From Nocardia jiangxiensis NBRC 101359 (GTDB lineage Bacteria; Actinomycetota; Actinomycetes; Mycobacteriales; Mycobacteriaceae): a stretch of DNA of 64,000 nucleotides. Every line of letters begins with the position of its first letter. Position 1 is the stretch's first letter. The translations under genes and the position numbers were made by a program. The DNA is taken from positions 248,001 to 312,000 of the forward strand of contig NZ_BAGB01000013.1 of assembly GCF_000308615.1 (NCBI RefSeq), written 5' to 3'. Positions 8,622-16,993 of this stretch are shown here, one piece after another. The notes under the pieces are model-generated. The model searched no databases, was not told the DNA's origin, and was given only the letters and a program-made list of their open reading frames with translations.

Positions 8622-9412
8622 CGATCCACGCCTCGTTGACCGGTATCCCGAGTTCGATCGCCCGGTCCGAACTCCCGCTTGCCGATTCCGGTGCCAAGAT
8701 CAAAGTCGGCGAACATGCCGTCGCGCACTTCTTCGGTATGGACTTCAACGTCGACACCATCGTCTCGACGTCGGTCGCCGCACTCATCGTGATCGCACTG
8801 GCGATCTTCCTGCGCATCAAGCTGACTTCCGGTGTGCCCAACGGGGTTCAGCTGTTCTTCGAGACCATCACCGTGCAGATGCGCGATCAGGTGGAATCGG
8901 CGATCGGCCTGCGGGTCGCGCCGTTCGTCCTGCCGCTGGCGGTCACGCTGTTCACCTTCATCCTGCTGTCCAACTGGCTCTCGGTCCTGCCGGTCCAGTA
9001 CGGCGAGGGTGAGCTGGTGTCGCCGCCCGCCTCGGACGTCAACTTCGTCTATGCCCTGGCGCTGTTCGTGTTCGTCTTCTACCAGGGTGCGGGTATCAAG
9101 CGCCGTGGCATCGGCGGCCACTTCAAGGCGCTGTTGAAGGGGCACACCGGATGGGGTCCGATGGTGCTGATCAACGTCATCGAGGAAATTGCCAAGCCAC
9201 TGTCGCTCTCCCTGCGACTCTTCGGCAATATGTTCGCCGGTGGTGTGATGATCGCGGTGATAACGCTGTTCCCGGTGTGGATCAGCTGGGGCCCGAACGC
9301 AATCTGGAAGATGTTCGATCTGTTCGTCGGAGCGATTCAGGCGTTCATTTTCTCGCTGCTGACCGTACTCTACTTCAGCCAGTCGATGGCGCTGGAGCAT
9401 GAAAACCACTGA
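8618..9412 (+). CDS. atpB: F0F1 ATP synthase subunit a
   Basis: A 264-residue, full-length subunit a, the proton-channel stator of F0. The essential arginine lies in the conserved helix segment [15 protein letters not shown], and [17 protein letters not shown] matches the last helix of actinobacterial AtpB. Half-channel and arginine motifs appear intact, so the protein looks functional. The ATG overlaps the atpI stop. It is the second gene of a truncated F0-only operon (see findings), and its overall similarity to mycobacterial AtpB is obvious by eye. Confidence 0.95.
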   Translation: MTIHASLTGIPSSIARSELPLADSGAKIKVGEHAVAHFFGMDFNVDTIVSTSVAALIVIALAIFLRIKLTSGVPNGVQLFFETITVQMRDQVESAIGLRVAPFVLPLAVTLFTFILLSNWLSVLPVQYGEGELVSPPASDVNFVYALALFVFVFYQGAGIKRRGIGGHFKALLKGHTGWGPMVLINVIEEIAKPLSLSLRLFGNMFAGGVMIAVITLFPVWISWGPNAIWKMFDLFVGAIQAFIFSLLTVLYFSQSMALEHENH

Positions 9413-9715
<303 letters not shown>

Positions 9716-9721
9716 TACGAG

Positions 9722-10231
9722 ATGTCTCCGCGAACCGATGTGGAGGCCGCCGGGAACTTCCTCATTCCCAACGGAACCTTCTTCGCCGAGCTGCTGATCT
9801 TCCTGATCGTGCTCGGAGTCATCTGGTTCTTCGTCGTTCCGCCGATCCGCAAGGTCCTGACGGAGCGCGAGGAGCGGGTCGATAAGACCTCGGCGAACAA
9901 CAAAGAGGCCAAGGAAACGTTCGCCGAGGCACAGGCCAGATATGAGTCCGCGCTCGAGAAGGCACGAGCCGAGGCCGCCGATATCCGCAACGAGGCACGG
10001 GCCGAAGGGCGGAACATCCTCGAGCAGTTGCGTGGCGAAGCGCAGCGGGAGGCGGACAACATCGTCGCGGAGTCCGCGGCGCAACTGCGGGCCGAGGCCG
10101 ACCAGGTCGCCGCGGAGCTGCGTGAGGCGGTCGAGCCGCTGTCGCAGTCCCTGGCCGATCGCGTGGTCGGGCGCGACGAAGGGCACGCCGGTACCAGCTC
10201 CGGCCAGCGAAGGGGACGGGCTACTTCATGA
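9722..10231 (+). CDS. atpF: F0F1 ATP synthase subunit b
   Basis: A 169-residue peripheral-stalk subunit with one N-terminal membrane helix (about residues 22-42) and then a long charged coiled coil rich in Ala, Glu and Arg. The stalk normally clamps F1 to F0 by contacting delta and alpha. It starts 6 bp after atpE and overlaps the next gene by 4 bp (ATGA). The last 25 residues are polar and low-complexity rather than continuing the helix. Confidence 0.9.
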   Translation: MSPRTDVEAAGNFLIPNGTFFAELLIFLIVLGVIWFFVVPPIRKVLTEREERVDKTSANNKEAKETFAEAQARYESALEKARAEAADIRNEARAEGRNILEQLRGEAQREADNIVAESAAQLRAEADQVAAELREAVEPLSQSLADRVVGRDEGHAGTSSGQRRGRATS

Positions 10232-10809
10232 TCAATACGAGCGGTGTGCTCGCCGAGGGCCCCTATCACATCTCGTTCGACTGGCCCGTCTTCTTCAGCC
10301 AGTTGTTCGGCTTCGTGGTGATCATCTTCGTCTTCGTGAAGTGGATCCTGCCCCCGCTGCGACGGATGATGGCCAAGAGCCAGGACGCCATCGCGCGCCA
10401 GCTCGAAGAGAGCAGCAAAGCCGCGACCCGGCTCGAAGAGGCCAAGCAGTCCTACGACAACGCTCTGGCCGAGGCGCAGGTCGAACTCGAGCGGATGCGC
10501 GGCGACGCCCGCGCCGATGCCGACCACATCATCGCGCAGATGCGCGAGGCGGCGACCGCGGAGGTCGAGCGGGTGCGTAAGCAGGGGCGCGATCAGATCG
10601 CCCAGCTGCACCGGCAGCTAGTGCGCGATCTGCAGGCCGAGCTCGTCACCAATATGCTCGATCGCACCGAAGAGCGGGTGCGTCAGCAGGTGGCGACCCT
10701 GCAGGCCAAGGCCGACAGCGTCGAGAACTTCCTGGAGGACCTCGAGGTGATGGCCAACGCGCACGCCTCACCGGCGGTCAAGCGCCGCGCGCAGTCCCGC
10801 TGGAACTGA
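10228..10809 (+). CDS. F0F1 ATP synthase b'-like subunit lacking the usual fused delta domain
   Basis: A 193-residue protein aligning with the N-terminal b part of the b-delta fusion (AtpH) of mycobacteria and relatives. It has a membrane helix at about residues 20-42, then a coiled coil ending in VENFLEDLEVMA, which matches the hinge before the delta domain. It stops 17 residues later, whereas the fusion protein is about 445 residues. Neither a delta domain nor atpA, atpG, atpD or atpC follows; a terminator does. The protein could therefore pair with AtpF to make a stalk with no F1 contact, or work with F1 encoded elsewhere. Confidence 0.85.
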   Translation: MINTSGVLAEGPYHISFDWPVFFSQLFGFVVIIFVFVKWILPPLRRMMAKSQDAIARQLEESSKAATRLEEAKQSYDNALAEAQVELERMRGDARADADHIIAQMREAATAEVERVRKQGRDQIAQLHRQLVRDLQAELVTNMLDRTEERVRQQVATLQAKADSVENFLEDLEVMANAHASPAVKRRAQSRWN

Positions 10810-10899
10810 TCACGGCCGGTCGCCGCAGATCCGGCTGATCCGCACTGCGACAGTCCGATTCGCGGCTGGCCCTGCTCGACACAACAGAATCTCGATACA

Positions 10900-10937
10900 G
10901 CACAACGGGTCCGGAGTTCCGGGCCCGTTGTGCTTTT
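10900..10937 (+). terminator. Rho-independent terminator of the F0 operon
   Basis: A near-perfect stem of 15 bp (GCACAACGGG-T-CCGG paired with CCGG-G-CCCGTTGTGC) with a 4-nt loop, followed by TTTTC. It lies 90 bp after the b' gene and marks a genuine operon end rather than a random break. Confidence 0.85.
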
Positions 10938-11295
10938 CGGCCTCGGCATGCCGATCGAGGTTCGAGAAAACTCGTTGCACCCGATAATCGCTGCGCGCTA
11001 CGGTCTTTTCCATTCCCGCACACCCGCGGGGTCGGCAGCCACCTCGAGGGCTGAGCATTACAACGAAGCACGGGGGGTGCGTCATTTCACCGCAACAGTG
11101 GTTGTGGTCCACCAGATCTCGGTGTCCCGCGATCTGATGCATCTGCGCTACCTGGCATTCGCGAGGCAGCGACTCGTTCGTCGCGGTTCGGACCGGGGTT
11201 TGTCCGTTGCGGCCCCGACCGCCGGACCGGCGGGAACGTCGACGGTTCCGGGCGACCCCATTTTTCCGAGTATTCCGTCGTAGAAGGACCGATCG
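10938..11295. other. Intergenic region before the ESX-like cluster
   Basis: About 360 bp between the F0 terminator and the first T7SS gene. A 117-codon plus-strand frame is open but has no coding bias, ribosome-binding site or recognisable sequence. The region presumably carries the promoter of the cluster; AAGGA lies just before the next ATG. I see no F1 or delta remnant in any frame. Confidence 0.45.
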
Positions 11296-11685
11296 ATGGC
11301 AGACAGCGAATTCGGCGGCCTCACCAAGGCCGCCAAGGCAAACTACATCCGGCTGGAACCGCACGCCGCGGAGGACTGCGCCAAGCTGTGCGGTGAGTTG
11401 ATCACCGAACTCGACAGCGCGATCAACAACGCCACGCAACTGGCCGCCGTCCAAGGTTTCGGCAACATCGCGAACGCGATCGAGATCGCGCAGCGCTACA
11501 ACGACCGCGCGACCAATGGTGACTCCTCACTACAGCACGCGCTGACGAAGCACCGCGACGTCGTCTCCGACATGATGGAGACCTTCATCGCTTCCGGCCG
11601 TGCGTACCTGACGAACGAAAATGCTTCTGCCGCAGACCTTTCCAAGTACGACTCGACCGTGAACGATTACCGGCCGAAGTCGTAG
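11296..11685 (+). CDS. T7SS-associated small helical protein (ESX substrate-like)
   Basis: A 129-residue, all-helical, soluble protein with no signal peptide. It contains YLTNE near residue 103, which fits the YxxxD/E export signal of T7SS substrates, and its size and composition match WXG100/ESX-associated proteins, although no clear W-x-G turn is present. It is the first gene of a cluster with a WXG/PPE-like gene and an EspG-like gene, so it is probably a substrate or half of a heterodimer. AAGGA precedes the ATG. Confidence 0.6.
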   Translation: MADSEFGGLTKAAKANYIRLEPHAAEDCAKLCGELITELDSAINNATQLAAVQGFGNIANAIEIAQRYNDRATNGDSSLQHALTKHRDVVSDMMETFIASGRAYLTNENASAADLSKYDSTVNDYRPKS

Positions 11686-11718
11686 GATCCCAGCCGTCCA
11701 TGCCCGAGGAGGTGGCCA

Positions 11719-12735
11719 ATGGGTGACGAGGCCCATATTCCGAACTCGTACCAGCTGAGAGATGATTTCAAGCCGAAAAGCGAGAACGCCGACAAGAATA
11801 CGATGCTGGGCACCGACAGCTCGGTCGGGACCGAGATCAGCCAGGTCGCATGGGAGACCTATGGCAAGGACCTGGACACTCTTGTGAAGTACCGCGATTC
11901 GATCAAATCCGGATCGGTACGAGATATGGCCAAGAATTGGCGCGGCCACGGCAGCTCACTGAATACGCTCGCCAACAAGTTCTCGAACGAAGTGAAATCG
12001 AAGATCATCGATTCCTGGGATTCGAACGGCGGTAGCACCGCGTCGACGGCGGTGCAGCGCTACGCCGATCAACTGGCGCAGCTCCCCATCGTCATCAACG
12101 CGATCGCGCACAGTCTGGATTTCTCGGCGGAATTCCTCGACATCACGCGAAACAATATTCCCGACGACAAGGGCATGCTGGTCGACGGGAAGACGTCGGT
12201 CGTGACCAATTCCGGCACTTACGACACCGCCGAGTCGCGCGCGCAACTGAAGAGTTTGCTCACGCAGCGGGCCAACGACGTCATGAACGAGGTGTTCGTT
12301 CCCGGCGGGAAATCCGTGGACGCGGTCATGCCGGTATTCCCGCTCCCGCAACCGGTGACGACCGGGCTCCCGGACCCGACCGGTAACCGCACCGGCACTC
12401 CTGGCCCCGGGCCCTCGGTCAGCACCCCGGGGCCCGGTCCGGCGGGCCCGAGTATGCCCTCATTGACGCCGACGAGCTACGCCAAGCAACTGGAACAGCA
12501 GCAGAAAGAACAAGAGCAGAACAGAACCAACAGCAACAGCAACAACAGGGGCAGCAGCAACAGACGACGACTCAGCAGGTCGAACAGATGTTGCAGCAGG
12601 GGTTGCAAGAGGGAATGCAGACTGCTCAGCAGATCGGACAGCAGTTCACGCAGAAGTCGGCGCAGACCGACGCCCAGAGCCTCGCCGGCAGCCTGGAGGC
12701 CCCTGCCGTGGCGGGGCTTACCTCCTCGGCGCTGA
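11719..12735 (+). CDS. WXG/PPE-like T7SS protein, N-terminal part of a frameshifted gene
   Basis: The first about 265 residues are real coding: a helical domain with W-containing turns (NWRGHG, SWDSNGG), then a Pro/Gly-rich linker ending in a Gln/Glu tract at about 12490-12520. After that the frame degenerates into Arg/Ser-rich nonsense, while frame 3 continues a poly-Gln stretch and a plausible C-terminal domain (12588-13085). One missing base near 12517-12590 would reconnect the halves into a protein of about 455 residues. It is either a loss-of-function indel, a sequencing error in the CAG/CAA repeat, or a -1 slip. The full protein resembles the long partner of EspG-dependent substrates. 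Confidence 0.7.
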   Translation: MGDEAHIPNSYQLRDDFKPKSENADKNTMLGTDSSVGTEISQVAWETYGKDLDTLVKYRDSIKSGSVRDMAKNWRGHGSSLNTLANKFSNEVKSKIIDSWDSNGGSTASTAVQRYADQLAQLPIVINAIAHSLDFSAEFLDITRNNIPDDKGMLVDGKTSVVTNSGTYDTAESRAQLKSLLTQRANDVMNEVFVPGGKSVDAVMPVFPLPQPVTTGLPDPTGNRTGTPGPGPSVSTPGPGPAGPSMPSLTPTSYAKQLEQQQKEQEQNRTNSNSNNRGSSNRRRLSRSNRCCSRGCKRECRLLSRSDSSSRRSRRRPTPRASPAAWRPLPWRGLPPRR

Positions 12736-13085
12736 ACGGGTTGGGCAGTGCGATCGGTGCTGGCGGCGGTTCCGGTGGTGGCGGCAGAAGCTTCGGCGCT
12801 CAGTCGTCGCTGTCGGCGAGAGAGTCGGCGACGTCGTCCACATTGTTCCCGCGCGCGACCACGACCTCCGCACTCGGCGAAAACGTCACCGGACAGGTCA
12901 AAGCCGGACTCGCCACCAGCAGCAGCGGGATGGGAATGCCGGGCATGAGCCCCATGGGAGCCGCGCAACGCGGCAATCAGAACGCGAAGGAGAAGAAGCG
13001 CGCCGAATTCCTGGAGTCGCAGGAGTGGCTCGAACAGGCCGTGGGCGACGCGCCGGTGACATCGAAGCCGGTGGTCGACGGATGA
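12588..13085 (+). CDS. C-terminal part of the frameshifted WXG/PPE-like gene
   Basis: 165 residues from an ATG that is internal to the intact gene. The real frame can be followed back through the Gln-rich tract to about 12519. It has a Gln-rich helical start, a Gly/Ser-rich middle and a charged helical end (AKEKKRAEFLESQEWLEQA). Its stop overlaps the ATG of the EspG-like gene (ATGA), showing that the original gene ended here and was translationally coupled to its neighbour. It may be produced on its own from the internal ATG, but no good ribosome-binding site is seen. Confidence 0.6.
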   Translation: MLQQGLQEGMQTAQQIGQQFTQKSAQTDAQSLAGSLEAPAVAGLTSSALNGLGSAIGAGGGSGGGGRSFGAQSSLSARESATSSTLFPRATTTSALGENVTGQVKAGLATSSSGMGMPGMSPMGAAQRGNQNAKEKKRAEFLESQEWLEQAVGDAPVTSKPVVDG

Positions 13086-13645
13086 GTGTGCACCGGTTCC
13101 GGCTGACGTCGTTGGAGGTCGTGGTGCTCTGGGAGCTGATGTCGAACGACAGGCTGCCGTTTCCGTTGACGCACTGGCCGACCCACCAGTACGAGGACGA
13201 CTACATCCGCGCGAAAAGGGAGACCGCAGAACGGCTTCTGAGGACTCTGCCGGTCGACGCGCGGCAGTTGTGGGAGGCTGCGGTCGACCCGGACATCGTC
13301 ATCCGGGCGGCGGGCGAGGCGCCCGACGACGAGACCGACATGTCGGCGGTGACGCGCGTCCTCGGATTGCGTCGCGCGGGCTATGCGGTGGTTCTGGTTC
13401 AGCAGCCCGGCGAGAGTATCGAGCGCGGCGGTGATGTCGACGTCTACGAGACCGACGTCGTCGGGCTGGCGAAAGCCGTGATCGAGCAGCTGCCGAAGGT
13501 CGGGCGCGGTAATCAGGGCGAAGTCCCGATCCTCCCGCAGCAGCCGGACGCAATGGACCGCGGCTACGGCACCTCGCCGGTGCTCGACACGAACGACTCG
13601 GCGCGTCGGCGCTCCGACCGCTGGCGCAATGCGAAGGCGACGTAG
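13082..13645 (+). CDS. EspG-like ESX chaperone, truncated by an in-frame amber codon
   Basis: 187 residues before TAG. The N-terminus has the EspG family pattern: a strand, then the helix of LTSLEVVVLWELM, then a loop with LPFPL. The middle alternates strands and helices (LGLRRAGYAVVLV). Reading through the TAG at 13643-13645 continues the same frame for 80 residues to a natural stop at 13888, giving 268 residues, the usual EspG length. EspG proteins are cytoplasmic chaperones that bind PE/PPE-type heterodimers and are recycled after secretion. It is coupled to the preceding substrate gene by ATGA. CAG to TAG is the simplest single-base origin. Confidence 0.7.
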   Translation: MSVHRFRLTSLEVVVLWELMSNDRLPFPLTHWPTHQYEDDYIRAKRETAERLLRTLPVDARQLWEAAVDPDIVIRAAGEAPDDETDMSAVTRVLGLRRAGYAVVLVQQPGESIERGGDVDVYETDVVGLAKAVIEQLPKVGRGNQGEVPILPQQPDAMDRGYGTSPVLDTNDSARRRSDRWRNAKAT

Positions 13646-13888
13646 CTCGGCGAGCTGAAAGTCGAGCCGGGCAGCAGGGCGCACTGGATCCAAGACCGCC
13701 GCGGCTATCTCGTGCGCTGGCGCGACCTCGCCGACGACGGCCGCTACCTGATCGAGCCGGAGCCGGATCCGGTCGCGATTCCGGTGGACGACAACGCATT
13801 CGAGGTATTCGTCAACCAACGAGTCGCCGCACTGGTCCGGCGGATCCGGGAGAACCGGCCCGCCGAACCGGACTTCCGAGTCTCCTGA
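13646..13888 (+). pseudogene. Severed 3' part of the EspG-like gene
   Basis: In the same frame as the upstream EspG-like gene, this stretch encodes 80 residues with strands typical of the EspG C-terminal half (RGYLVRWRDL, RYLIEPE) and a final charged helix (QRVAALVRRIRENR). It has no start codon or ribosome-binding site of its own. The gene is therefore probably inactivated by the amber codon at 13643, unless the organism reads through or the base is a sequencing error. Confidence 0.7.
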
Positions 13889-13912
13889 GCGCGCGAGTGC
13901 GGGAGTAGCGCG

Positions 13913-14965
13913 ATGTTCGACGAGATGACGCGTGACACACTCGAGTTCCTGCTCGAGACGCAGTTCCACGACAGACGCCTGCCCGGCCTCGGCGCGGTCG
14001 TCGAACTGGACGGTCGACGATGGGAGCTGGCACTGGGCGTCTCGGACGTGACCACCGGCGAACCGTTCCGGATCGGCGACCATCGGCACGTCGGATGTAT
14101 CACGAAATCGTTCGCCGCGACGGCTGTCCTGCAGCAGATCGACAGTGGCCGAATCGGTTTCGACGACGCGCTCGATTCGTTCGTCCCAGGGATCTCGAAT
14201 GGTGAGCGCATCACGATCAAACAGCTGCTGAACATGACGTCCGGTGTCGCCGACTTCGTCCATTCGCTGGATTGGCTGCCGGCGCGCGACGGCATGTCGT
14301 TCTACACCGCCGACGGGGACTGGTCGCAGGAACGCAAGGTCGACGTGATGCGAAGCAGGCCAGCGGCTTTCGAACCCGGGGCCAAGGCCGACTACTGCCA
14401 CAGCAACTACATTCTGCTCGGCCTCGTGCTCGAGCAGGTGACCGGCAGGCCCGCCGCCGACGTGATCAACGGCGATGTCGTCGCGTCGGTGCCGGGCTTG
14501 ACCAGCACCGAATTCCCCTCGGTCGCACAGCTTCCCGACCCGCATCCGACGACCTACGCGCTGCTGGCCGACGGCCACACACTGCGCGAACTCGGCGATA
14601 TGAACCCCAATGCCCTGTGGACGGCCGGTGCGATGACCTCGACGGTCGACGACCTGCTGATCTGGGTGCGTGAGCTCGCCGACAGCACACTGCTACCAGC
14701 GGAACTGCAGCGTGAGCGATTGACGCCGATACACCTGGACGGTCGGCGGGCCTTTCATCGGTACGGGCTCGGCGTGCAGCGCCTCGGCGCGCTGGTCGGC
14801 CACAACAGCCGGATGCCCGGTTCGTCGTGCGCGGTGTACCGCTATCCCGCCGAGGATGTTTCGGTCGCAGTGGTGACCAACGCATCGGTGGATGTCGACG
14901 CCGTCAGCATGGAGATCGCCCTCGCGATCGTGCGGACGCTCTACCCCAGATTCGTCGATCGTTGA
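13913..14965 (+). CDS. Beta-lactamase/PBP-like serine hydrolase fold protein with altered catalytic motifs
   Basis: A 350-residue protein with the class C beta-lactamase/D,D-peptidase fold (FRIGDHRHVG, LLNMTSGV, NYILLGLVLEQVTG). All three catalytic motifs deviate. S-x-x-K reads C62-I-T-K65, Y-x-N reads Y161-C-H163, and H-x-G reads H297-N-S299. The nucleophile is therefore a cysteine, and the hydrogen-bonding Asn and Gly are lost. There is no signal peptide, so it would be cytoplasmic. It follows the broken EspG gene by 24 bp and may be degenerating with it, or it may be a cysteine variant with a new role. Confidence 0.8.
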   Translation: MFDEMTRDTLEFLLETQFHDRRLPGLGAVVELDGRRWELALGVSDVTTGEPFRIGDHRHVGCITKSFAATAVLQQIDSGRIGFDDALDSFVPGISNGERITIKQLLNMTSGVADFVHSLDWLPARDGMSFYTADGDWSQERKVDVMRSRPAAFEPGAKADYCHSNYILLGLVLEQVTGRPAADVINGDVVASVPGLTSTEFPSVAQLPDPHPTTYALLADGHTLRELGDMNPNALWTAGAMTSTVDDLLIWVRELADSTLLPAELQRERLTPIHLDGRRAFHRYGLGVQRLGALVGHNSRMPGSSCAVYRYPAEDVSVAVVTNASVDVDAVSMEIALAIVRTLYPRFVDR

Positions 14966-14978
14966 GCCCCAACACAGC

Positions 14979-16109
14979 TCATGCGGACGCCGGATGCAGT
15001 GTCAGCACGGTGATCTCGCTGGGCGCGAACAGGCGCAGTTGAGGACCCCAGAAGCCGGTGCCGCGGCTGGTGTAGAGGCGGGTGTGCTCGCCGTGTTCGC
15101 TCAATCCGGCGACCACCGGCTGCTCGAGTCGGACCAGGTAGTGGAACGGCCAGATCTGCCCGCCGTGGGTGTGTCCGGAGATCTGCAGGGCGACACCGGC
15201 TTTCACCGCATCTGCCACCTGCCTGGGCTGATGGGCGAGCAGGACGACCGGTAGCTGCGGATCGGCGTCGGCGAGGGCGGCGGGCAGATTCGGGCCGTGG
15301 CCTTCCAGGCCGGTGCCGGTCGGGTCGTCGATGCCTGCCATCACCAGGCTGTCCTCGCCGCGGGTGATGATCTCGTGCTGGTTGCGCAGCGGCTGCCAGC
15401 CCAGTGCGGTCATATGCTCGAGCCAGCCGGGTGCGTCGCCGAAGTACTCGTGGTTGCCGGTGATGTAGAACCGGCCGAATTTCGCCTCGACCTTGCCCAG
15501 CGGGTCGACCTGCGGATGCCGCTTCGCCACCGAGCCGTCTGCGAGATCGCCTGCGTGACAAGCGATATCGGGCTGCAACTCGTTGACGATCTCGACCACC
15601 CGCTCGGACCAGCGCAGCCGGTTCAGCGCCGCGTAGTGGGTATCGGTGAGCACCACCAGCCGAAGACCGTCCAGACCGGGTCCGAGTCCGTGGATCGGCA
15701 CGTCGACCTCGCGGACCCGAGGCACCCGCCGCGCCTCGCGAATACTCCACGCCACCAACACCGCCGACACCGCCAGCACGCCGACCGCGACGATCCGCGA
15801 ACGCGCCGGATCGTGCACCCCCGCCAGGGCGAGCACCAGCCCGGCGACATTCCCGATCACCGACCAGGTGAAGAAGACCCACATCACCCCGAGCAACGTG
15901 TCGCCCACGATCGACCCGGCATCGGACTGCGCGGGCCCGTGCCCGAAGAACATCCCCGCGGGCAGGCTGAGGTAGCCGAGCAGGAAGACCGCCGTGCCGA
16001 CCCAGAACGCGGGTCCGGTCGTGACCGCCCCGATCACCGTCCACCACGGCAGTGCGAACAGGATGGCGGGAATCGCCAGAAACATGATCAGGCGCGGAAT
16101 GTATTTCAC
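14979..16109 (-). CDS. Membrane-anchored calcineurin-like metallophosphoesterase (YkuE-like)
   Basis: 376 residues from GTG at 16109. Four membrane helices occupy about residues 1-135, followed by a metallophosphoesterase domain with all metal-binding motifs: LTDTHY, HAGDLADG, GNHEYFG and SGHTHGGQIWP. The architecture matches the YkuE/YaeI-like branch of dinuclear metal phosphoesterases, whose substrates are often lipid-linked or cell-wall-related. The longer open frame upstream has no ribosome-binding site and is not used. It is convergent with the serine-hydrolase-like gene, ending 14 bp from it. Confidence 0.9.
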   Translation of the reverse strand: MKYIPRLIMFLAIPAILFALPWWTVIGAVTTGPAFWVGTAVFLLGYLSLPAGMFFGHGPAQSDAGSIVGDTLLGVMWVFFTWSVIGNVAGLVLALAGVHDPARSRIVAVGVLAVSAVLVAWSIREARRVPRVREVDVPIHGLGPGLDGLRLVVLTDTHYAALNRLRWSERVVEIVNELQPDIACHAGDLADGSVAKRHPQVDPLGKVEAKFGRFYITGNHEYFGDAPGWLEHMTALGWQPLRNQHEIITRGEDSLVMAGIDDPTGTGLEGHGPNLPAALADADPQLPVVLLAHQPRQVADAVKAGVALQISGHTHGGQIWPFHYLVRLEQPVVAGLSEHGEHTRLYTSRGTGFWGPQLRLFAPSEITVLTLHPASA

Positions 16110-16335
16110 CAGGGTTGTCCTCGTCCGTGTGAGCGCAGCGCAGGGCACCACACCCGGCCCAACCGACCATACCCTGCACGAACACCCCTTTCCTCGACGG
16201 AGATTCCCGAGTCGGATCACCTCCGTCGCCCGTCGCCGACATACCGATCCGCCGACTCGGCCGACGCGCGCGGAATCGCGGGCCGACCGGGCCTACTCGG
16301 TTTACCGGTGGCGGGAGTGGTCATAGGGTCGCTCT

Positions 16336-16893
16336 ATGACATCGGATCCTGTTGCCGACCTCGGGCGGGCCTTCGAGGCGGTGGGTGAGTTGATCGCGCG
16401 GATCGAACCGCAGCAGTGGGAGGCGCCCACGCCGTGCACCGAATGGACGGTGCGCGACGTGGTGGCCCATCTGGTCGGGTTGAACCTCGTGTTCACGGCG
16501 TTGCTGGAGGGTGGTCCGATGCCGGATCGGCAGGCCGATCCTCTGGGGACCGACCCGCTCGCGGCCTATCGGACCTCCGCCGCGGCGGTGACGGCCGCCT
16601 TCGGCGCTCCCGGAGTGCTGGACAAGACCTTCTCGGGTCCGCTGGGCGATGCCACCGGCGTGGGGCGGTTGCGGATCCGGATGGCGGATCTGCTCACTCA
16701 CGGCTGGGATCTGGCCCGTGCCACGGGACTTCGCGCCGATCTGCCGGAGGATCTGGTCGAGGAGTCTCTCGCGTACATCAGGGTGCAGATGGCCGAACAT
16801 TCCCGCGCCGGGCGTTTCGACGACGAGCAGCCCGTCGCGCAGGATGCTCTCGCCCTCGACAAACTCGCCGCGTTCACCGGTCGCGTGGTCTGA
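16336..16893 (+). CDS. TIGR03086 family metal-binding (DinB/mycothiol-dependent-like) protein
   Basis: A 185-residue protein of the actinobacterial DinB-like family. The diagnostic N-terminal block is WEAPTPCTEWTVRDVVAHLVG, with the first histidine of the putative metal triad, and a second appears in LLTHGWDLARATG. Relatives include mycothiol-dependent maleylpyruvate isomerase, but this subfamily has no proven reaction. It is monocistronic and divergent from the metallophosphoesterase gene. Confidence 0.88.
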   Translation: MTSDPVADLGRAFEAVGELIARIEPQQWEAPTPCTEWTVRDVVAHLVGLNLVFTALLEGGPMPDRQADPLGTDPLAAYRTSAAAVTAAFGAPGVLDKTFSGPLGDATGVGRLRIRMADLLTHGWDLARATGLRADLPEDLVEESLAYIRVQMAEHSRAGRFDDEQPVAQDALALDKLAAFTGRVV

Positions 16894-16993
16894 GGTTCTA
16901 CCGCAAGTCGGGCGCGTCTCGTCGCATGCCGGGTGAAGAACCTGTACCTGTAGATGAGGTTCGCACAGGGGTGGCTTTCTGCGAGGAGTACCG

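Noticed and set aside
10930..11283. 117-codon ORF after the F0 terminator, considered as a remnant of the delta subunit
   Set aside because: No similarity to AtpH delta or any F1 subunit; composition is not coding-like.
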